Shown here: positions 16,489 to 26,246 of the stretch, one piece after another | Layout: the number at the start of each line of letters is the position of its first letter | Position numbering within the stretch: the stretch's first letter is position 1 | From: Caulobacterales bacterium | GTDB lineage: Bacteria > Pseudomonadota > Alphaproteobacteria > Caulobacterales > Aquidulcibacteraceae | Length of the DNA stretch: 64,000 nucleotides | Assembly: GCA_017303355.1 (NCBI GenBank) | Contig: JAFLCU010000007.1 | Location: 1-64,000, forward strand | Reading direction: 5' to 3' | Notes under the pieces: model-generated | Database searches by the model: none | The model's input: the letters and a program-made list of their open reading frames with translations, nothing else | Told to the model about the DNA's origin: nothing | Made by a program: the position numbers and the translations under genes

Positions 16489-18122
16489 GCTTTCAGTTCC
16501 CTAGACAGCCAAGTGCGCGGAAAAAATCTTAGTCCGGCAATGAATACAAGCAGCAATCCAAACAACGCGTTTCCCCAACGGGCTAGTGCGGTTGGGGGTA
16601 TCGCGGATGGGAGTTGCGCCTCTGCGCCCAACACTCGCCCACTGGTTGCGCGAATTTCACGGCCATAAGCATCGACAATCGCCGATACGCCGCCAGAGGC
16701 GGCGCGCGCCAAGGGCAGCCCTTCTTCAATCGCACGATAGCGCGCCATCGCATAGTGCTGATATGGCCCAGAACCGCCCCCAAACCAGGCGTCATTGGTG
16801 AGGCTGATGATCCAGCCCGGCCGCTCCTCGCCGCGTGGGACCATGCCCGGGAAGATCGCTTCGTAGCAGATGAGCACCACTGCGGGCGGCGCATCGGGAA
16901 CAACGAGACGCGATGGCGGCGGCCCTGCCTCAAAGCCAGCGCCTATGCGCTGCAGCGGCGCAATGTTGAGGCGGCTCACGAGCGACCAAAACGGAATGTA
17001 CTCGCCGAACGGTACGAGGTGATTTTTATCGTAGGTCTGGCTCAAGCGCGGAACGCCGCTAACCCCATCAATGACAGCGGCCGAATTGAAATAAGCGACG
17101 CCATCGCTGCGTGCTTCGCGACGCGTAACGCCCGTCACCAAAACGCGATCGCCCATGCCGCGGCCAATCGCGCTCATGAAATCCGGATTCTCGAGCATGA
17201 AGAAATTCACGACCGGAATGGCGCCTTCCGGCCAGATTACGATCGACGCACGACTCTCATCCGGCGCATCGCTCACATCGAGGTAGCGCTGCAACACGCG
17301 CCACTCTTGATCCACACGTCCTTCCCACTTTTGCGCCTGGCTCAAGCCTGAATCCGCCACGCGCACGATCGGCTGCAGGCCGGGCGCGTCGACGATAGCG
17401 CGCGAAAGTCGCTCCGCGCCCCATCCCCAACTCATGCCGACAAGCAGCGCCGCGACGAGAATGGGCGCGAAACGCCGCCCCGCCCCCTCTCCGCCATCGC
17501 CAAGCGCCGCAGGCGTCGCCGCAACCAGAAGTGTGAGCAGCGAGAGCCCGTATATGCCCAGCACGGAGGCCAACTGCGACAAAGGTTCGCCGGGGGTCCA
17601 AACGTAACCGGGTAACAACCAGGGGAAACCGGTGAGGATATTTCCGCGCAGCCACTCGCTCGCGAACACGCAAACCGTGAACCAGGCGATTCGGCGAATA
17701 TCGGTTGTCCAAAGCGCGATCGCCGTCGCGCAACCCAGCGCCCAAAACAGCGCAAGCGAAGCCGCCAGCCCGATGGTCGCCGGTACGCCCCACATCGGCC
17801 CCCACGCGCCGCTATCGACCATGAAGGCCGACGACACCCAATAGAGACCCGTGATCAGATGGCCGAAGCCAAACCACCAGCCCAGCGCAAAGCCGCGGCC
17901 CACGCGGCCCCAAAAAGTCGCGCCGAGCTTGGCCGCTCCATCGAGCAGCCAAACCAAGACGGTGATGGCGATGACGTAAAACAGCGTCAGCTGAAACGGC
18001 GCATGCGCCAACGTGGCGAGCGCACCAGCCAAAAAAGCCAGGCCACGGCGCTGCCATTGCGTGCGCGCGGCGAGCCAAGAATGCACGCGCGAAAGCGGTG
18101 AATCGTTTGCTGGCGCGTTCAA
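16485..18122 (-). CDS. lnt: Apolipoprotein N-acyltransferase
   Basis: This 545-residue inner-membrane enzyme adds the third acyl chain to lipoproteins. There are about seven transmembrane helices in the first 220 residues and one near the C-terminus. A periplasmic nitrilase-like domain carries the Glu-Lys-Cys triad: IVIWPEGAIPVV (Glu), QTYDKNHLVPFGEYIPF (Lys) and VLICYEAIFP (Cys). The segment ISLTNDAWFGGGSGPYQH is also conserved. It follows the corC-like gene, as is usual in proteobacteria, with a 78-nt gap, and its stop overlaps the XRE gene start. Confidence 0.97.
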   Translation of the reverse strand: MNAPANDSPLSRVHSWLAARTQWQRRGLAFLAGALATLAHAPFQLTLFYVIAITVLVWLLDGAAKLGATFWGRVGRGFALGWWFGFGHLITGLYWVSSAFMVDSGAWGPMWGVPATIGLAASLALFWALGCATAIALWTTDIRRIAWFTVCVFASEWLRGNILTGFPWLLPGYVWTPGEPLSQLASVLGIYGLSLLTLLVAATPAALGDGGEGAGRRFAPILVAALLVGMSWGWGAERLSRAIVDAPGLQPIVRVADSGLSQAQKWEGRVDQEWRVLQRYLDVSDAPDESRASIVIWPEGAIPVVNFFMLENPDFMSAIGRGMGDRVLVTGVTRREARSDGVAYFNSAAVIDGVSGVPRLSQTYDKNHLVPFGEYIPFWSLVSRLNIAPLQRIGAGFEAGPPPSRLVVPDAPPAVVLICYEAIFPGMVPRGEERPGWIISLTNDAWFGGGSGPYQHYAMARYRAIEEGLPLARAASGGVSAIVDAYGREIRATSGRVLGAEAQLPSAIPPTALARWGNALFGLLLVFIAGLRFFPRTWLSRELKA

Positions 18123-18200
18123 AGAGCGGCCCCCGTTAGTGCGCTTTTACGAGCCCCTTGGAGCGCGATGCGGCAATTGCGTCAACACCACGAGGCGCGG

Positions 18201-19130
18201 CTATCCTTCTTTTGACGCGGCGGCCGCGGCTTTTACCAATGCATCGGCATTGCGTTTGATGCGGACACGCTTCACCCGCCGCGGATCAGCGTCGATGATC
18301 TCGACATCAAATCCCGCCGGATGGTGGAGGATTTCACCGCGCTGCGGCAAACGCCCGGCGAGCGCCACCGCAAGGCCGGCGACGGTGTCAAACTCGTCTT
18401 CATGCTCGGGCAAGGCCAGTGACGCCACGAGCTTGGCTTCGAGCTGATCGATCGGCGCGCGGCCGTCAGCCTCGAAGCCCCCCAAACGCTCGGCGACAAG
18501 GGCTGCGTCATCATCGTGCTCATCCTCGATGGCGCCGACGATCTGCTCGACCAAATCTTCCATCGAGACGAGGCCATCGGTGCCGCCATATTCATCGACG
18601 ACCAAAGCCAAATGAATCCGGCTCGACTGCATCTTCAGAAAGAGCGTCGCCAGCGTCATGGATTGCGGCACGTAGAGGATTTCACGGCGGATGCGCGCGA
18701 GCAGGCGATCGGAGAATTTGGCGCGCGCCTCCCCATCCGCGTCCGGCGCCAGGAGCGCCAGTACATCGCGCACGTGCGCGAAACCCTGCGGGTCATCCAG
18801 CGTCTCGCCGTAAATCGGCAAACGCGAGTGTTGGCTATCCGAAAACACACGCGCCGCCTCGCCCAGCGTGGCGTTGGCTTCAACGGCGACGATTTCCGCG
18901 CGCGCGCGCATCACATCAGCCACTTTGAGACGGTCAAAGCGCGCCGCGCGCAGGATCATATCCTTGTGCGCGCCTTCGATGGATTCGCCGTTTTCCTCGC
19001 GCTCGCGCAGCGCTTCCTCGACGGCCGCGGCGGACCCTAGTTTCTCGCGCGCGAAAATCCGCGTCAGCTTTTGAACCAGGCCCGCGCGCCTTCGCGAGGA
19101 AGGCTCGGCATCGTCAGCTATCTCAACCAT
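18201..19130 (-). CDS. CorC-like CBS-pair protein (hemolysin family)
   Basis: This 309-residue cytoplasmic protein has two CBS motifs at about 75-200 (VMRARAEIVAVEANATLGEA; LALVVDEYGGTDGLVSMEDL). A C-terminal transporter-associated domain follows (FDTVAGLAVALAGRLPQRGE). The E-Y-G-G-x-x-G-(L/I)-V-(S/T)-x-E-D segment defines the CorC/HlyC group, tied to magnesium and cobalt efflux or resistance. The region before the CBS pair is soluble, so this is the CorC form and not the membrane CNNM form. It is next to ybeY and lnt, the standard neighbours. Confidence 0.93.
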   Translation of the reverse strand: MVEIADDAEPSSRRRAGLVQKLTRIFAREKLGSAAAVEEALREREENGESIEGAHKDMILRAARFDRLKVADVMRARAEIVAVEANATLGEAARVFSDSQHSRLPIYGETLDDPQGFAHVRDVLALLAPDADGEARAKFSDRLLARIRREILYVPQSMTLATLFLKMQSSRIHLALVVDEYGGTDGLVSMEDLVEQIVGAIEDEHDDDAALVAERLGGFEADGRAPIDQLEAKLVASLALPEHEDEFDTVAGLAVALAGRLPQRGEILHHPAGFDVEIIDADPRRVKRVRIKRNADALVKAAAAASKEG

Positions 19131-19160
19131 AATTGGTGCGTCGCACTCCTTAACCAGACT

Positions 19161-19619
19161 TCACGCGTAGGGATCTTCTATCCCAATCTCGGCGAGTATA
19201 GCGCGTTCGCGCGCTTCCATCGCCTCTGCGTCAGCCTCATTCATGTGATCATAGCCTAGCAAATGCAGAAAACCGTGCACCACAAGATGCGCGGCATGGT
19301 TAGCGAAGCTTTTGCCCTGACTTTGCGCCTCGGTTTCAATGGTTTCAGCGGCGAGCGCGATATCGCCCAGAAATCCAGGCTCGGCTGGCTCGGCGGGCGG
19401 AAACGACAGAACGTTCGTCGGCCCTTCCTTGTCGCGAAATTCCTTGTTCAGGGCGGCGATCGCGGCGTCATCCCCCAAGAGCAAAGACACCGTGCCGCCA
19501 ACGCCCTGCGCGGTCGCAGCCGCGGCCAGCGCTTTCGCGAGCCCCTCTTCGCGGCCCTTCCATGCGGGCGCGCCACCGAGAATATCGACCTCAAACGGCA
19601 GCTCTTCAGCCACGGCCAT
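19161..19619 (-). CDS. ybeY: Endoribonuclease YbeY (rRNA maturation)
   Basis: This 152-residue metal-dependent RNase acts in 16S rRNA 3'-end maturation and ribosome quality control. The signature [20 protein letters not shown] holds the three metal-binding histidines. [14 protein letters not shown] is the other conserved block. I use the ATG at 19619 ([11 protein letters not shown]); longer forms would extend far into phoH. The start overlaps the phoH 3' end by 14 nt, so translation is coupled. Confidence 0.95.
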   Translation of the reverse strand: MAVAEELPFEVDILGGAPAWKGREEGLAKALAAAATAQGVGGTVSLLLGDDAAIAALNKEFRDKEGPTNVLSFPPAEPAEPGFLGDIALAAETIETEAQSQGKSFANHAAHLVVHGFLHLLGYDHMNEADAEAMEARERAILAEIGIEDPYA

Positions 19620-20604
19620 CCTCGTCGCGCTGATACGCTTCGACAATCTTCGCCACCAAGCGGTGGCGCACGACATCCTGCGTCGCGAAGCGGATCACCT
19701 CAACGCCCAGGACACCGCTCAGAATATGGATGGCGTGCGCCAAGCCGGATTGATCGGGCCGCACCAAATCGATTTGCGATGGGTCGCCCGTCACCACCAT
19801 GCGCGAGCCTTCGCCCAAGCGCGTGAGCACCATCTTCATCTGCAGGATCGTGGCGTTTTGCGATTCATCGACGATCACGAACGCATTGCTCAACGTACGC
19901 CCGCGCATGAACGCCAGAGGCGCCACCTCGATCTGGCGCCGCTCGCGCCGCGCCTTCAGATCGTTCTCGTTCATCTGGCTGCGGAACGCATCCCAGATCG
20001 GCTGCAAGTATGGATCGACCTTCTCGGCCAGATCGCCGGGCAGATAGCCAAGCTTCTCCCCCGCCTCCACGGCGGGACGCGTGACGATGATCTTGTCGAC
20101 GCGTTCCTGCTTCAGCGCCTCCACCGCAGCCGCGACAGCAAGGAAGGTCTTGCCCGTGCCAGCCGGGCCGACGCCAAAGATCAGATCGATATTCTCGTCG
20201 CGCAGCGCTTCGACGTAGTGCACTTGGCGCGGCGTGCGCAAAGTGAGCCCGCCGAGTTGCGGCAGCTTCATGGGCGCGGAATCCGGGGCCGCGCCTTCCG
20301 AAAACGAAATCGCCGCGAACACATCGCCTTCACGGATGCTGCTTTTGCGCCGCGCGAGATCAGCCAGCGCATCGATGATGCGCTGCACGCGCGCGAGATC
20401 GGCCTCGGTTCGGCCGCGTATGATCAGACGATCGCCCTGTGCATCGAGCGTGACGGCATAAGCCGGCGCGCCGCGCGGCGCGTTCGGATCGCGGAACGCT
20501 TCCTGAATGTGCGCGAGGTGACGATGCAGCGGCCCGAACACCGCTTGCGCGACGCCTGCGTCGCTTAGAACGATAACACGTTCGAGATTTGGCGCTGTCG
20601 TCAT
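19606..20604 (-). CDS. PhoH-like ATPase (YbeZ)
   Basis: This 332-residue protein has a KH-like N-terminal region (to about 110). The PhoH P-loop ATPase domain has Walker [18 protein letters not shown], the conserved [19 protein letters not shown] block and Walker [13 protein letters not shown]. It works with YbeY in RNA metabolism in other bacteria, and the two are adjacent and overlapping here. Its start overlaps the miaB stop by 4 nt. Confidence 0.96.
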   Translation of the reverse strand: MTTAPNLERVIVLSDAGVAQAVFGPLHRHLAHIQEAFRDPNAPRGAPAYAVTLDAQGDRLIIRGRTEADLARVQRIIDALADLARRKSSIREGDVFAAISFSEGAAPDSAPMKLPQLGGLTLRTPRQVHYVEALRDENIDLIFGVGPAGTGKTFLAVAAAVEALKQERVDKIIVTRPAVEAGEKLGYLPGDLAEKVDPYLQPIWDAFRSQMNENDLKARRERRQIEVAPLAFMRGRTLSNAFVIVDESQNATILQMKMVLTRLGEGSRMVVTGDPSQIDLVRPDQSGLAHAIHILSGVLGVEVIRFATQDVVRHRLVAKIVEAYQRDEDGRG

Positions 20605-21953
20605 GCTGTCGCCATCTCGTGGCGCGCGCCCGAAATCGAATTCTGCGTCGCGTGATCGATGCGCACCTCGACAATATCGCCATTGTCCGCGCGCGTATCA
20701 TCGAAATGCACGGATTGCAGATAAGGCGAGCGCCCGTGCTTCTGGCCGGGCCGGCGCCCATCGCCGGTCACAAGAACCGGCAAAACGCGGCCAATTTGGC
20801 TCTCGTTGAAGCTGCGTTGCTGCTCAAACAGCAAGGCCTGCAAACGCTGCAAGCGTTCCGACATCGCCTCTTCCGCCACTTGCGCCATCATGCTGGCCGC
20901 TGGCGTGCCGGGGCGCGGCGAATACTTGAAGGAGAACGCCGAAGCGAATGTCACGTCGCGCACCATTTGCATGGTCGCTTCGAATTCCTTGTCCGTCTCG
21001 CCTGGAAAACCCACGATGAAATCCGTTGAAAGCGCGATGTCCGGGCGCACCTTGCGCAGGCGTGCGATGATATCGCGATAGAACGCGCCATCGTGCTTTC
21101 GGTTCATCGCCTTCAGGATGCGATCGGAGCCAGATTGCACCGGCAGGTGGAGATACGGCATCAGCTTCGGCTCCTCGCCGTGCAGCGCGATCAGTTCGTC
21201 ATCCATCTCGACCGGATGCGAGGTCATGTAACGCAACCGCTCCACACCATCGATCCCAGCCAACCGGCGCAACAGATCGGCGAAGCCCGAGCCGCCCGAG
21301 CCGTGATACGCATTCACGTTCTGCCCCAGCAGCGTGATCTCACGCACGCCACGATCCACGAGCGATTGCGCTTCGCTCAGCACGTCCGCCAACGGCCGTG
21401 AGAACTCGGCGCCGCGCGTGTAAGGCACGACGCAGAATGTGCAGAATTTATCGCAACCCTCCTGGATCGAGAGGAACGCGGTCACGCCATCGGGCGCGCG
21501 CGCGGGCAGCGCATCGAACTTTTCCTGCGCGGTGAAATCCGCCGCCAGACGCTCGCCGGTCTTGCGAGCCGCGCGCGCGATCAGTTCGGGCAGTTTGTGA
21601 TAAGCCTGCGGCCCGACAACCAGATCAACCGCCGGCGCGCGCCGGATGATCTCCTCGCCCTCGGCCTGCGCGACGCAGCCGGCGATGGCGATCGTCATGC
21701 CCTTCCCCTCGGCGACGCGTCGCTCCTTATGCGCGCGCAGCCGGCCGACTTCGGAATAGACCTTCTCGGTCGCCTTCTCGCGGATGTGGCAGGTGTTGAG
21801 GATAACGAGATCGGCGTCGTCCGGGCGTTCGGTGATGGCGTAGCCTAGCGGCGAGAGCACGTCGCGCATGCGCTCGCTGTCATAGACGTTCATCTGGCAG
21901 CCGTAAGTCTCGATGAAGAGACGCTTGAGATCGGGCCGCGTTTGCTCGGACAT
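20601..21953 (-). CDS. miaB: tRNA-2-methylthio-N6-dimethylallyladenosine synthase
   Basis: This 450-residue radical-SAM methylthiotransferase acts on A37 of tRNAs. The N-terminal UPF0004 domain has [17 protein letters not shown], with two further conserved cysteines ([19 protein letters not shown]). The radical-SAM cluster motif C-x-x-x-C-x-x-C is in [17 protein letters not shown]. The C-terminal TRAM domain is near 375-445. The Y-G-C-Q-M-N motif separates MiaB from RimO. It sits between fur and phoH, the normal alphaproteobacterial order. Confidence 0.98.
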   Translation of the reverse strand: MSEQTRPDLKRLFIETYGCQMNVYDSERMRDVLSPLGYAITERPDDADLVILNTCHIREKATEKVYSEVGRLRAHKERRVAEGKGMTIAIAGCVAQAEGEEIIRRAPAVDLVVGPQAYHKLPELIARAARKTGERLAADFTAQEKFDALPARAPDGVTAFLSIQEGCDKFCTFCVVPYTRGAEFSRPLADVLSEAQSLVDRGVREITLLGQNVNAYHGSGGSGFADLLRRLAGIDGVERLRYMTSHPVEMDDELIALHGEEPKLMPYLHLPVQSGSDRILKAMNRKHDGAFYRDIIARLRKVRPDIALSTDFIVGFPGETDKEFEATMQMVRDVTFASAFSFKYSPRPGTPAASMMAQVAEEAMSERLQRLQALLFEQQRSFNESQIGRVLPVLVTGDGRRPGQKHGRSPYLQSVHFDDTRADNGDIVEVRIDHATQNSISGARHEMATA

Positions 21954-21968
21954 ATCAGGATTTTGTTC

Positions 21969-22403
21969 TCAACCGGCCTTCTTGCCGGACTTGCTCTTGT
22001 CGTCCAACGGCACGCCGTAGAGTTCGAGCCGGTGATCGACCAGCTTGTAACCCAGGCGCCGCGCGATCTCGTGCTGCAGCCGTTCGATCTCCGGATCGAC
22101 GAACTCGACCACTTGACCCGTCTTCATGTCGATCAGGTGATCGTGGTGCTGATCGGGCACCTCTTCGTAGCGCGAGCGCCCGTCGCGGAAATCATGCCGC
22201 TCCAGAATGCCGCTCTCTTCGAACAGCCGCACAGTGCGATAGACCGTGGCGATCGAAATGCCCGGATCGACCGCGGCGGCGCGGCGATGCAATTCCTCGA
22301 CGTCGGGATGGTCATGGCTGGTCGAGACGATGCGCGCGATCACGCGGCGCTGCTCGGTCATGCGCATACCCTTTTCGACGCAGAGTTTTTCGATCCGGTC
22401 CAT
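21969..22403 (-). CDS. fur: Ferric uptake regulator family protein
   Basis: This 144-residue metalloregulator starts MDRIEKLCVEKGMRMTEQRR. A winged-helix domain (to about 85) contains the recognition helix ISIATVYRTVRLFEESGI. The metal-site segment EVPDQHHDHLIDMKTGQVVEF carries the H-H-D-H site. The C-x-x-C structural zinc pair of many Fur proteins is not seen at the C-terminus, as in many alphaproteobacterial Fur/Mur proteins. Depending on lineage it may sense iron or manganese. It is the only gene of the series with a substantial upstream gap (64 nt), probably its own promoter. Confidence 0.94.
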   Translation of the reverse strand: MDRIEKLCVEKGMRMTEQRRVIARIVSTSHDHPDVEELHRRAAAVDPGISIATVYRTVRLFEESGILERHDFRDGRSRYEEVPDQHHDHLIDMKTGQVVEFVDPEIERLQHEIARRLGYKLVDHRLELYGVPLDDKSKSGKKAG

Positions 22404-22467
22404 TTCACCCTCTAGTGTGCGCGAACAAATACTCTTTTGCGCGCGCCCATGTCCACCAAAGACACCC

Positions 22468-22917
22468 TCAAACGACGGGCCTTGGCAGCGTCCGGCGCAT
22501 GACGATGGCGTCCACCGCCCCGCCCTCGCCCGCATAATAAGCGTGGCGCCGGCCCGCTTCCTCGTAACCAAGCTTGGCGTAAAGCGCGCGCGCGGCGCTG
22601 TTATCCTCAGCCACTTCGAGGTGCATGGACGCCGCGCCGCGCACCAGGGCAGCGACGCCGGCGGCGGTGACAAGCGAAGCCCCGACGCCTTTGCGGCGCG
22701 CTTCGGGAACCACAGCGATTGTAAGGATTTCCGCCTCGCCGACGGCGGCCCAGGCGATAACGAAACCGCGCGCCTCCGTATCACGCGAAATCAAAGCGAA
22801 CGCAGCGCTATTGTCCAGGAGCTTGGCGATATCCGCTCCGCTCCATGGTTTCGCGAAGGCGCGTGCGTGCAGCGCCGCGAGTTCTTCGCAGGCATCGGCG
22901 CCGACGGCTTCAATCAT
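22468..22917 (-). CDS. rimI: Ribosomal protein S18 alanine N-acetyltransferase
   Basis: This 149-residue GNAT enzyme has FAKPWSGADIAKLLD at the start (W-x-x-x-x-(I/L)), then ILTIAVVPEARRKGVGASLV as the acetyl-CoA motif, and the C-terminal LEVAEDNSAARALYAKLGYEE block, which carries the RimI signature E-V-(R/A)-x-x-N-x-x-A. Its start overlaps the tsaB stop by 4 nt; tsaB-rimI linkage is widespread. Confidence 0.94.
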   Translation of the reverse strand: MIEAVGADACEELAALHARAFAKPWSGADIAKLLDNSAAFALISRDTEARGFVIAWAAVGEAEILTIAVVPEARRKGVGASLVTAAGVAALVRGAASMHLEVAEDNSAARALYAKLGYEEAGRRHAYYAGEGGAVDAIVMRRTLPRPVV

Positions 22918-23522
22918 GCGCCGCCTCCCGGCAGCGTGACGTGCGGCGCGCGCAAATAGGTTGGATCGGAGGGATAGCGGGCGGAATCGAGCCGGCCGGT
23001 GCGCGCGGCGAGCGCCGCGACGTCGGGCGTGACGCCTGGACCGCTCAAGTTGAACGGACGCCCCTGCGCAGCAATCGCCAGCAGCGCCTCATGCTCGCCA
23101 CGCTCAATGCCGCGTGGCGCGATCAAAGGCGCGCCGTCTTCGTAAAGCGCCAGATAGGAAGCGCCCGGCGTTTCAATGAGCGCGGCGCGAAGGCCGTCTT
23201 CGCCCTCGGCCAACGCCAGCGCTTCGAGCGTCGAAACGCCAATGCAAGGCTTGCCGAGCGACAGCGCCAGCGCCCGCGCAAAGGATAAGCCGACGCGGAC
23301 TCCGGTGAATGAACCCGGCCCCGTCGTCACCGCGACACGATCGATCTGCTCGAACGAAACGCCAGCTTGCACCGCCGCCTCGCGCACCATCGGCGCCAGA
23401 CGCTCGGCCTGGCCACGATTCATCTGCTCGGAAATATACGCGAGCGTTCGCCCATCGCGCGCGATTGCGACGGAACACGCATCCAGTGCGGAATCGATAG
23501 CTAGAACCAGCAGACTTTTCAG
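22914..23522 (-). CDS. tsaB: tRNA threonylcarbamoyladenosine biosynthesis protein TsaB
   Basis: This roughly 202-residue ASKHA-fold partner of TsaD functions in t6A formation at tRNA position 37. It has VLAIDSALDACSVAIARDG at the start and VAVTTGPGSFTGVRVGLSFA in the core, both diagnostic. The start is unusual: no ATG or GTG lies near the family N-terminus. The simplest reading is CTG at 23520-23522, overlapping the upstream stop as CTGA. The alternative is TTG at 23585, giving a 21-residue extension inside the preceding gene. Downstream, rimI overlaps by 4 nt. Confidence 0.93.
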   Translation of the reverse strand: MKSLLVLAIDSALDACSVAIARDGRTLAYISEQMNRGQAERLAPMVREAAVQAGVSFEQIDRVAVTTGPGSFTGVRVGLSFARALALSLGKPCIGVSTLEALALAEGEDGLRAALIETPGASYLALYEDGAPLIAPRGIERGEHEALLAIAAQGRPFNLSGPGVTPDVAALAARTGRLDSARYPSDPTYLRAPHVTLPGGGA

Positions 23523-23857
23523 CCCTTCGGCAGCGGCTTCAAAGCGGTCAACGCGTCGACGGTGTCCTCGATGGTTCGGTCCCAATAGCCGATGATCACA
23601 TCACGATTGAGTTCAATCCAGCGCCGCACGAGTTCGAAATCCGCCGGCGATAGATTGCCTTCGACAACCTCAATCGTCGGGCGAAGGGCCACGGAAGCAA
23701 CAAAGGGAAGCGCCTTCGGACCGGCGGCGACCTTTACTCTGACGTCGTGCCGACCTTGCTTCTCGGAGATGTAAACAGAGAACGGCAATCCGCTGCGTTT
23801 CGGATGCACGTTCGCCATGAGGTAAAAATCCTCGTCCTGAAGTGATGCGCTATCCAT
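23519..23857 (-). CDS. Conserved small protein of unknown function
   Basis: This 112-residue soluble protein has FYLMANVHPKRSGLPFSVYI and KQGRHDVRVKVAAGPKA in the first half and RRWIELNRDVIIGYWDRTIE in the second. The pattern (H-P-x-R-(S/T)-G-L-P, H-D-x-R-V-K-V, W-I-x-L-N-R-D-V-(I/L)-x-x-(Y/F)-W-D) recurs in a family of short proteins, often next to toxin-antitoxin-like genes, for which I know no name or function. It interrupts the usual nfuA-to-tsaB spacing, and its stop overlaps the proposed tsaB start. The 91 nt upstream are AT-rich compared with the surroundings, as in recently acquired DNA. Confidence 0.8.
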   Translation of the reverse strand: MDSASLQDEDFYLMANVHPKRSGLPFSVYISEKQGRHDVRVKVAAGPKALPFVASVALRPTIEVVEGNLSPADFELVRRWIELNRDVIIGYWDRTIEDTVDALTALKPLPKG

Positions 23858-23948
23858 AAGAAATTCGCGATCTAAGACAAGGCGCTCAATTTGTGCGCTA
23901 CGCGCACAATATCACATAAAATCACGCAAGTAACCTGCTGGGCTCGCC

Positions 23949-24527
23949 TCAAACCACCTGCTCCACGGAGAGCACTTCGGGCACGTAATGGCGCAGCATG
24001 TTCTCGATGCCTTGCTTCAGCGTCAGCGTCGATGAGGGGCAGCCGGCGCATGAGCCGCGCATATTGAGGCGCACAATCCCCTGATCGTGATCCCACGAAT
24101 GGAACGTGATGTCGCCGCCATCGCGCGCCACGGCGGGGCGCACGCGCGCATCAATGATCTCTTTCAGCTCCTTCACGATATCGGCGGCTTCGCCTTCATA
24201 GACGATGTCCGCTTCGTCGGTTTCATCCGCCGGCGCGTTCGCGTCGCGCAACACGGCGCGGCCAGAGGTGAAATGATCCATGATCGCGGCCAGCACATGC
24301 GGCTTCAGATGCGGCCACTCGATCGCTTCGGCCTTGGTGATGGTGATAAAATCCGAGCCCAGATAGACGCGCTCGACGCCATCGACATCAAACAATGCCG
24401 TCGCCAGCGGCGAGGCCAAAGCGGCGTCGGCGTCGCTGAATTCGCGGCTGCCCTGCCCCAGCACGTCGCGGCCGGGCAGGAACTTCAGTGTGCGCGGGTT
24501 GGGCGTGGATTCCGTCTGAATAAACAT
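23949..24527 (-). CDS. nfuA: NfuA-type Fe-S cluster scaffold/carrier
   Basis: This 192-residue protein starts at ATG 24527 with MFIQTESTPNPRTLKFLPGR, the Nfu N-terminal domain. The C-terminal NifU domain has the cluster-binding C-x-x-C in MRGSCAGCPSSTLTLKQGIE. This domain order is that of alphaproteobacterial and mitochondrial NFU. It delivers 4Fe-4S clusters to client enzymes; MiaB and HemW encoded nearby are possible clients. It is in the same run as usp and trpS, as in related genomes. Confidence 0.95.
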   Translation of the reverse strand: MFIQTESTPNPRTLKFLPGRDVLGQGSREFSDADAALASPLATALFDVDGVERVYLGSDFITITKAEAIEWPHLKPHVLAAIMDHFTSGRAVLRDANAPADETDEADIVYEGEAADIVKELKEIIDARVRPAVARDGGDITFHSWDHDQGIVRLNMRGSCAGCPSSTLTLKQGIENMLRHYVPEVLSVEQVV

Positions 24528-24558
24528 AGCGCCCAAGTGGGACTTTCCGCCCGACCGG

Positions 24559-25077
24559 TCAAGCTTGCGGCGGCTCCGCGACAGGCAGCGATTGCGCCAA
24601 AGGCAGCGCCAATTGACGAATTTCCTCGCGCGACAGCGCGCCAGGCACCACCAACACCGGCACCGGCCGCGGGCCCAGCCCGGCCGTCTTGCCCAGCTGC
24701 GCCACCAGCGGCCCTGGCCCGCCCGGGCCAGCCGCAGCCGCCAGAACGACGAGTTTGATCGAATTATCCTGCTCAAGCAGCTTACGCAGCTCGGGCTTCA
24801 GATCACCTTCGCGCAGCACGGGCTCGGCCGTGATCCCGCACTCGGCCCAGACCTCGGCGGCGAAGCGCTGGGTGAGCGATTCCGCCGCCGATTGCGCCTG
24901 GCGCCGCATCTCCTCGGTAATCGAGGCCCAAGGCGCTGGATCAGATGGTTCGATCACGCGCAGCACGACCAGCCGCCAGCCGGTGCTCTTGCAGAGCAGC
25001 CCGGCATAGATCAGCGCGTCCGGAAATTCCTCGCTCTCATCGGCGATGACCAGGCAGGCGAAGCGCTCGTCACTCAT
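24559..25077 (-). CDS. Universal stress protein (UspA fold)
   Basis: This 172-residue protein starts FACLVIADESEEFPDALIYA with a long helix and the strand RLVVLRVIEPSD. The end of the fold is seen in VVLAAAAGPGGPGPLVAQLG then VPVLVVPG, a glycine-rich ATP-binding-loop-like segment. A proline-rich tail follows. Its role is stress or redox related in general but not specific. It lies between trpS and nfuA, a conserved position in alphaproteobacteria. Confidence 0.85.
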   Translation of the reverse strand: MSDERFACLVIADESEEFPDALIYAGLLCKSTGWRLVVLRVIEPSDPAPWASITEEMRRQAQSAAESLTQRFAAEVWAECGITAEPVLREGDLKPELRKLLEQDNSIKLVVLAAAAGPGGPGPLVAQLGKTAGLGPRPVPVLVVPGALSREEIRQLALPLAQSLPVAEPPQA

Positions 25078-25100
25078 CGGATCAGCCTACCAGCGTCGCA

Positions 25101-26135
25101 TCATGCGCGCCACAAGCCGACGACGTCGCGCACCTCGGCCATGATCGGCTGCGCCACGGCGCGGGCTTTCTCGGCGCCGTCCTTCAGGATCGCATCGAGC
25201 GCGGCGGTATCCGCTGTCAGACGACGCATCTCGGCGGCGATGGGCGAAAGTTTCGCCGCCAGCACCTCGGCCAGCGCCGGCTTGAACACGCCGAAGCCTT
25301 TGCCGCCATATTCGGTCAGCACATCCTCGACGCCGCGCTCCGTCACCGCCGCGAAAATGCCGACGAGGTTTTCCACTTCGGCGCGGCCCGCGAGCCCTTC
25401 CTTGCTTTCCGGCACAGGCAACGGGTCGGTCGTCGCCTTTTTGATCTTCGACATGATCGCATCCGCATCATCGGTGAGATTGATGCGCGTCATGTCCGAC
25501 GGATCGGACTTCGACATTTTCTTCGCGCCGTCGCGCAAGCTCATGATCCGCGCGCCCGGCCCTTGAATCAAAGGCTCCGGCAGCGGGAAGAAACCCGGCG
25601 CGTTGTGGTCGTTGTTGAATTTCTGCGCGATGTCGCGCGAGAGCTCCAGATGCTGCTTCTGGTCTTCGCCGACCGGCACGTGCGTGGCCTTGTAGAGCAG
25701 AATATCCGCCGCCTGCAGCACCGGATAATCGAACAAGCCCACGGACGAACGCTGCGCATCCTTGCCAGCTTTGTCCTTGAACTGGGTCATCCGCTCCAGC
25801 CAGCCCATGCGCGCGACGCAGTTCAGCAACCAGGCAAGCTCGGTATGCTCGCGCACGGCCGATTGAATGAAGATGGTCGAGCGTTTGGGATCGACGCCGG
25901 CGGCGATGTAAGCGGCGGCGACTTCGCGGCAGCGGCTGGCGAGATTCTCCGGATCGGGGCCAGTCGTGATCGCGTGCAGATCGACGATGCAGTAAATGCT
26001 CTCGTACTGATCCTGCAGGCGCACGAATTTTTGCAGGGCGCCGAGATAATTGCCGAGATGCAGGCCGTTGGTCGGCTGCATGCCTGAGAATACGCGTTGC
26101 GGGCCCTTGTATTCAGGCTGTGCTGCGTCGGTCAT
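25101..26135 (-). CDS. trpS: Tryptophanyl-tRNA synthetase
   Basis: This 344-residue class I synthetase has the H-x-G-H-like motif as [12 protein letters not shown] near 24-35 and the KMSKS loop intact in [13 protein letters not shown]. The segment [23 protein letters not shown] is typical of TrpRS. The length is normal for the bacterial enzyme. It follows murJ with a 111-nt gap. Confidence 0.98.
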   Translation of the reverse strand: MTDAAQPEYKGPQRVFSGMQPTNGLHLGNYLGALQKFVRLQDQYESIYCIVDLHAITTGPDPENLASRCREVAAAYIAAGVDPKRSTIFIQSAVREHTELAWLLNCVARMGWLERMTQFKDKAGKDAQRSSVGLFDYPVLQAADILLYKATHVPVGEDQKQHLELSRDIAQKFNNDHNAPGFFPLPEPLIQGPGARIMSLRDGAKKMSKSDPSDMTRINLTDDADAIMSKIKKATTDPLPVPESKEGLAGRAEVENLVGIFAAVTERGVEDVLTEYGGKGFGVFKPALAEVLAAKLSPIAAEMRRLTADTAALDAILKDGAEKARAVAQPIMAEVRDVVGLWRA

Positions 26136-26246
26136 GGAAAACTCCGGAACATGGGATCGGACGCGCCGATAGGCGCGGGAAAAGCGTCAGGTGGTCAGGC
26201 CCGCCATCGCCAATTCATCGATCTCGTGTTCATGCGCCGCTCTTTA

